From positions 1 through 7,156 of the forward strand of contig DATKXO010000145.1 in assembly GCA_035528995.1 (NCBI GenBank): 7,156 nt of DNA. The letters run 5' to 3'. The DNA is from DATKXO01 sp035528995. Lineage in GTDB: Bacteria; Planctomycetota; Phycisphaerae; UBA1845. The position numbers and the translations under genes were made by a program. Under the pieces are notes generated by a model, which saw only the letters and a list, made by a program, of their open reading frames with translations, was not told where the DNA came from and made no database searches. Below are positions 5,005 through 7,156 of this stretch, one piece after another. Positions within the stretch are counted from its first letter, which is position 1, and each line of letters starts with the position of its first letter.

Positions 5005-6748
5005 CTGGGCCGTGCTGGTCGGCTATCTGGTCTTCACGACCGTGCTCGGGGCCAAGCTGGCCGGCAAGCAGGCCACTATCCGCGATTTCTTCCTCGGCGG
5101 GCGCAAACTGCCTTGGCCGGCCGTCACCGGCTCGATCATCGCCACCGAGATCAGTGCGGTCACCTTCCTCGGCGTGCCCGCGATCGTCTGCGCAAAGGGC
5201 GGCGACTTCACCTACCTGCAACTGGCGATCGGGGCGATCCTGGCCCGCGTCATCATCGGCGTCTGGTTCGTCCCCGCGTTCTACGAGCGCGAGATCTACA
5301 GCCCCTACGACTACATGGGCAATCGGCTCGGCCGGCCCGCCCGATCGGTCACGACCGGCCTGTTCATGCTCGGGGCAGTGCTCGGGCAAAGCGTGCGCGT
5401 TCTGTTGACGGCCGTGGTGCTGGAGCTGATGACCGGGCTGCCGCTGGGCGTGTCGATCTGGATCATCGGGGCTATGGCCGTCGCCTGGACGCTGCTCGGC
5501 GGAATCACCACCGTCATCTGGACCGACGTCGTACAGTTCGTCGTGTTCGCGATCGGCATCGTCGCCGCCCTGGTGTACGTCTGCATCGAGCTGCCCGGCG
5601 GGTGGGATGGGATGGTTTCGGTCGCGGCCGAGGCCGGCAAGTTCCGCCTGTGGAACTTCAGCACCGATCCGAACGTGGCATTCACCATCTGGGCGGCGCT
5701 GATCGCGAACACGGTGATGTGCCTGAACGCGTACGGCACCGACCAGCTCATCGCGCAGCGCATGTTCTGCTGCAAGGGGCCACGCCAGGCGCGCATCGCC
5801 ATTATCGCCAGCAGTGTCGGACAGCTCGTCACCCTGGCGGCGTTGTTCGTGGGCATCGGGTTGTTCGCCTATTACCAGCATCATCCGCTGACCGGCGAAG
5901 CCGCCGACCTCGTCGCCGAACGGGGCGATCGCATCTTCCCCGTGTTTATCTTGCAGCAGATGCCGAAGGGCCTGGTCGGGCTGATCATCGCCGGCGTGTT
6001 CGCCGCGGCGATCTCCAGCCTGGACTCGGTGCTGGCCGCCCTGAGCCAGACAGTGATTTCGGGCTTCTATCGGCCGTGGAGAGAGGGTAGCGCGGGCGTC
6101 CCGCCCGCCAACGAGGGTAGCGCGGGCGTCCCGCCCGCCAACGAGGGTAGTGTGGGCGTCCCGCCCGCCAATCACGACGGCGCGGGAAGCGTCGAAGGCA
6201 CTGATCGCCACTACGTGTTCGTCTCAAAACTGCTCGTTGTCGCGTGGGGGATCGTGCTGTGTGCCATGGCCCAGGTCAGCAAGCTGGCCTGGGATCGTTA
6301 CGACGACATCCTCAACCTGGCCCTGGCCATGGCCACCTATACCGGCGGGACGCTGCTGGCCGCGTTCTGCCTGGCGTTCTTCCGGCTCAACGTCGATCAC
6401 CGCGGCATCGTCTGGTCGGCCCCGCTGAGCGTGCTGGCCGTCTTCGCCATCACCTGGCACCAAACGTGGGCCCAGGTCACGACGATCGTCGTCGCCACTA
6501 CGATTCTTGTGGCCTGGATCGGGTCGCTAATAACGCGTGACGACCTTGGGTCCGTCGCGTGGTGGCGCGACGCGGCGAAGACTGTCGCCGTCGCACTGGC
6601 CGGCGGGATGACAGTCTTCCTGTGCTGTTTCCACTTCGGGACTGGCGAGGTCCGCTACCTGACCGTCGCCTGGCCGTGGAACGTCCCGATCGGCTTCACC
6701 GTCGCGTTCACACTCGGCTATCTGCTGGCCAGACCGCAGAGGGCGTAG
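4979..6748 (+). CDS. Sodium:solute symporter (SSS) family transporter with intragenic repeat insert
   Basis: An inner-membrane Na+-coupled importer of the SSS family (LeuT fold, usually 13 helices); the substrate cannot be read from sequence. Residues here are numbered from GTG 5012 (578 residues to the stop). Signatures are DFFLGGRKLPWP (25-36), ATEISAVTFLGVPA (44-57), GGITTVIWTDVVQFVVF (163-179) and YGTDQLIAQR (241-250). AAAISSLDSVLAALS (331-345) carries Ser335-Ser336 at the expected second sodium site. Many hydrophobic helices run to residue 572. I set the start at 4979 because GGAGG lies seven bases upstream and the extra 11 residues supply the Asp-Trp pair that commonly opens the first SSS helix. 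The codon is ATC, so initiation is unusual or an ATG has been altered; GTG 5012 is the conservative choice. After the SSLDS helix, residues 358-387 are three copies of a 10-residue repeat in a predicted cytoplasmic loop. No partner gene is adjacent. Confidence 0.93.
   Translation: MEAHFTPIDWAVLVGYLVFTTVLGAKLAGKQATIRDFFLGGRKLPWPAVTGSIIATEISAVTFLGVPAIVCAKGGDFTYLQLAIGAILARVIIGVWFVPAFYEREIYSPYDYMGNRLGRPARSVTTGLFMLGAVLGQSVRVLLTAVVLELMTGLPLGVSIWIIGAMAVAWTLLGGITTVIWTDVVQFVVFAIGIVAALVYVCIELPGGWDGMVSVAAEAGKFRLWNFSTDPNVAFTIWAALIANTVMCLNAYGTDQLIAQRMFCCKGPRQARIAIIASSVGQLVTLAALFVGIGLFAYYQHHPLTGEAADLVAERGDRIFPVFILQQMPKGLVGLIIAGVFAAAISSLDSVLAALSQTVISGFYRPWREGSAGVPPANEGSAGVPPANEGSVGVPPANHDGAGSVEGTDRHYVFVSKLLVVAWGIVLCAMAQVSKLAWDRYDDILNLALAMATYTGGTLLAAFCLAFFRLNVDHRGIVWSAPLSVLAVFAITWHQTWAQVTTIVVATTILVAWIGSLITRDDLGSVAWWRDAAKTVAVALAGGMTVFLCCFHFGTGEVRYLTVAWPWNVPIGFTVAFTLGYLLARPQRA
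6083..6172 (+). repeat. Three tandem 30-bp palindromic repeat units within the symporter gene
   Basis: Units span 6083-6112, 6113-6142 and 6143-6172. Units 1 and 2 are identical; unit 3 differs at three positions (CGC to TGT, AAC to AAT). Each contains GCGGGCG-TCC-CGCCCGC, a seven-pair stem with a three-base loop; in unit 3 the change keeps a G-U pair. The 30-bp length preserves the frame and encodes EG-S-(A/V)-GVPPAN three times. On the opposite strand it reads as repeated GGRDARATL, a translation I recall from spurious database proteins, which suggests a dispersed repeat family normally found between genes. Confidence 0.95.
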
Positions 6749-6867
6749 GCAGTGTCGGGCGGTGCGATACACGCTACACGCCCGTTCACCAGTTCAGCGC
6801 CACCGGCTGGGGGAAGGGTGCGGTTCCTGGCGAGACAGGCTCAGCGGGAGCTTCGCACTCCCCCTCA

Positions 6868-6880
6868 GCCCCAACGGGGC
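6868..6880 (+). repeat. Short palindrome GCCCC-AAC-GGGGC
   Basis: A five-pair stem with a three-base loop, followed by GAATGAATGTAG and then the next palindrome. It fits the style of dispersed REP-like repeats in GC-rich genomes. Confidence 0.65.
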
Positions 6881-6892
6881 GAATGAATGTAG

Positions 6893-6912
6893 CCACGGGC
6901 GCAAGCCCGTGG
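6893..6912 (+). repeat. Eight-pair palindrome with GCAA tetraloop
   Basis: CCACGGGC (6893-6900) pairs perfectly with GCCCGTGG (6905-6912) around GCAA, a GNRA-type loop that is unusually stable in RNA. If the symporter transcript reads into this tract, this hairpin would form readily. Confidence 0.8.
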
Positions 6913-6942
6913 AAAGCGTGGCCCCAGATTCTCTGCTATTTA

Positions 6943-7006
6943 AGCCCCGGAGGGGCGGCAGAGTTCCTCCGTTGGCCGATATGTGCTCTGCCGCCCCTCC
7001 GGGGCT
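6943..7006. repeat. Perfect 21-bp inverted repeat with self-complementary arms
   Basis: Arms 6943-6963 and 6986-7006 are exact reverse complements over 21 bases, separated by 22 bases. Each arm also folds on itself: GCCCC-GGA-GGGGC at 6944-6956 and GCCCC-TCC-GGGGC at 6993-7005. The element can therefore switch between one long hairpin (or DNA cruciform) and two short ones. It resembles a paired REP (BIME-like) arrangement of two head-to-head copies of one unit. Confidence 0.9.
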
Positions 7007-7034
7007 ATGAGGAAAGACGATTCGTCCCCGCACA

Positions 7035-7054
7035 CCCCGGGCTCGCGCCCGGGG
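7035..7054 (+). repeat. Eight-pair palindrome CCCCGGGC/GCCCGGGG
   Basis: CCCCGGGC (7035-7042) and GCCCGGGG (7047-7054) pair perfectly around TCGC. It is a further, sequence-distinct member of the repeat tract. Confidence 0.8.
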
Positions 7055-7066
7055 CTACTTTCAGCC

Positions 7067-7079
7067 GTGCCTCCGGCAC
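7067..7079 (+). repeat. Short palindrome GTGCC-TCC-GGCAC
   Basis: A five-pair stem with a TCC loop, the same loop as in the 6993-7005 palindrome and in the repeat units inside the symporter gene, although the stems differ. Confidence 0.65.
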
Positions 7080-7135
7080 TCCTCAGGGGGCTGCACGGCG
7101 TGCGGACTCGGCGTACCACACCGTTGAAGTGCACC

Positions 7136-7156
7136 ACTGGTGGACGAGCCACCAGT
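7136..7156 (+). repeat. Eight-pair palindrome ACTGGTGG/CCACCAGT at the window edge
   Basis: ACTGGTGG (7136-7143) pairs perfectly with CCACCAGT (7149-7156) around ACGAG. The stem may extend past the window: the bases before it are GCACC, so GGTGC just beyond the edge would lengthen it. Confidence 0.75.

Larger units (their letters stand above)
6749..7156. other. Gene-free tract made of mixed short palindromic repeats
   Basis: I find no supported gene in these 408 bases. The part nearest the symporter stop has only a weak hairpin (GGGCG 6757-6761 with CGCCC 6779-6783) and no T tract, so no clear terminator. From about 6826 to the window end at least eight different GC-rich palindromes follow one another with short spacers. 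The larger ones are listed separately. Smaller ones are CCTG/CAGG at 6826-6839, GGGAG/CTCCC at 6846-6862 and GCAC/GTGC at 7093-7103. Open frames through this tract on both strands reflect repeat composition rather than coding. Confidence 0.8.

Noticed and set aside
6083..6172. Tandem units considered as a CRISPR array.
   Set aside because: The units abut with no spacers, only three are present, and they lie in frame inside a gene.
4859..6211. A 450-codon open frame on the minus strand antisense to the symporter.
   Set aside because: Its translation is rich in Asp, Arg, Gly and His with no hydrophobic core or motif, typical of the shadow of a membrane-protein gene in GC-rich DNA. The repeated GGRDARATL is just the reverse reading of the 30-bp repeat.
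6762..7152. Several 70-82 codon frames on both strands in the right-hand repeat tract.
   Set aside because: They cross multiple perfect palindromes and translate mainly the repeats, with no supporting ribosome site or family pattern.
1..7156. A new defence or multi-gene system.
   Set aside because: The genes are glycolysis, sugar-nucleotide metabolism, transport and a sorted surface protein in differing orientations. No nuclease, reverse transcriptase, toxin, helicase, integrase or similar gene can be seen.

Overview
The window is high-GC bacterial DNA that most resembles a planctomycete or related PVC-group genome. The reasons are a HAF-repeat protein with a PEP-CTERM sorting tail, a divergent 539-residue GpmI, a Na+/solute symporter of the SSS family, and a high density of short GC-rich palindromic repeats of the sort scattered through such genomes. 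The lineage is an inference from gene style; there is no rRNA or other marker.

Layout. On the minus strand, 1601 to 1 carries two closely spaced genes. The first encodes an unrecognised two-helix membrane protein (714-1601), followed 12 bases later by a GDP-L-fucose synthase-like NAD(P)-dependent epimerase/reductase (701 to 1, cut by the window edge). Diverging from them across a 186-base gap is gpmI (1788-3407, plus), encoding cofactor-independent phosphoglycerate mutase. The gap between gpmI and the convergent next gene holds a 106-base inverted-repeat element with 20-base arms and three internal hairpins (3481-3586). A secreted HAF-repeat PEP-CTERM protein lies on the minus strand (3592-4761). 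A 217-base gap with direct repeats and two Shine-Dalgarno-like sites separates it from a divergent SSS symporter gene (about 4979-6748, plus). The last 400 bases hold no believable gene and are a mosaic of palindromic repeats.

Function. The genes do not form one pathway. gpmI is glycolytic housekeeping; the epimerase points to surface-polysaccharide sugar-nucleotide synthesis; the HAF protein is an exosortase-sorted envelope or exported protein; the symporter imports an unknown solute.

Most worth a second look: (a) three in-frame 30-bp palindromic repeat units inside the symporter gene, which add a 30-residue linker to a predicted cytoplasmic loop; (b) the cloverleaf-like element between the convergent genes; (c) the repeat mosaic at the right end, where several unrelated stems share a TCC/GGA triloop also found in the intragenic repeat; (d) the symporter start, where a good Shine-Dalgarno sequence faces ATC rather than ATG. 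I see no CRISPR array, tRNA, rRNA, transposase, phage gene or convincing new defence system.
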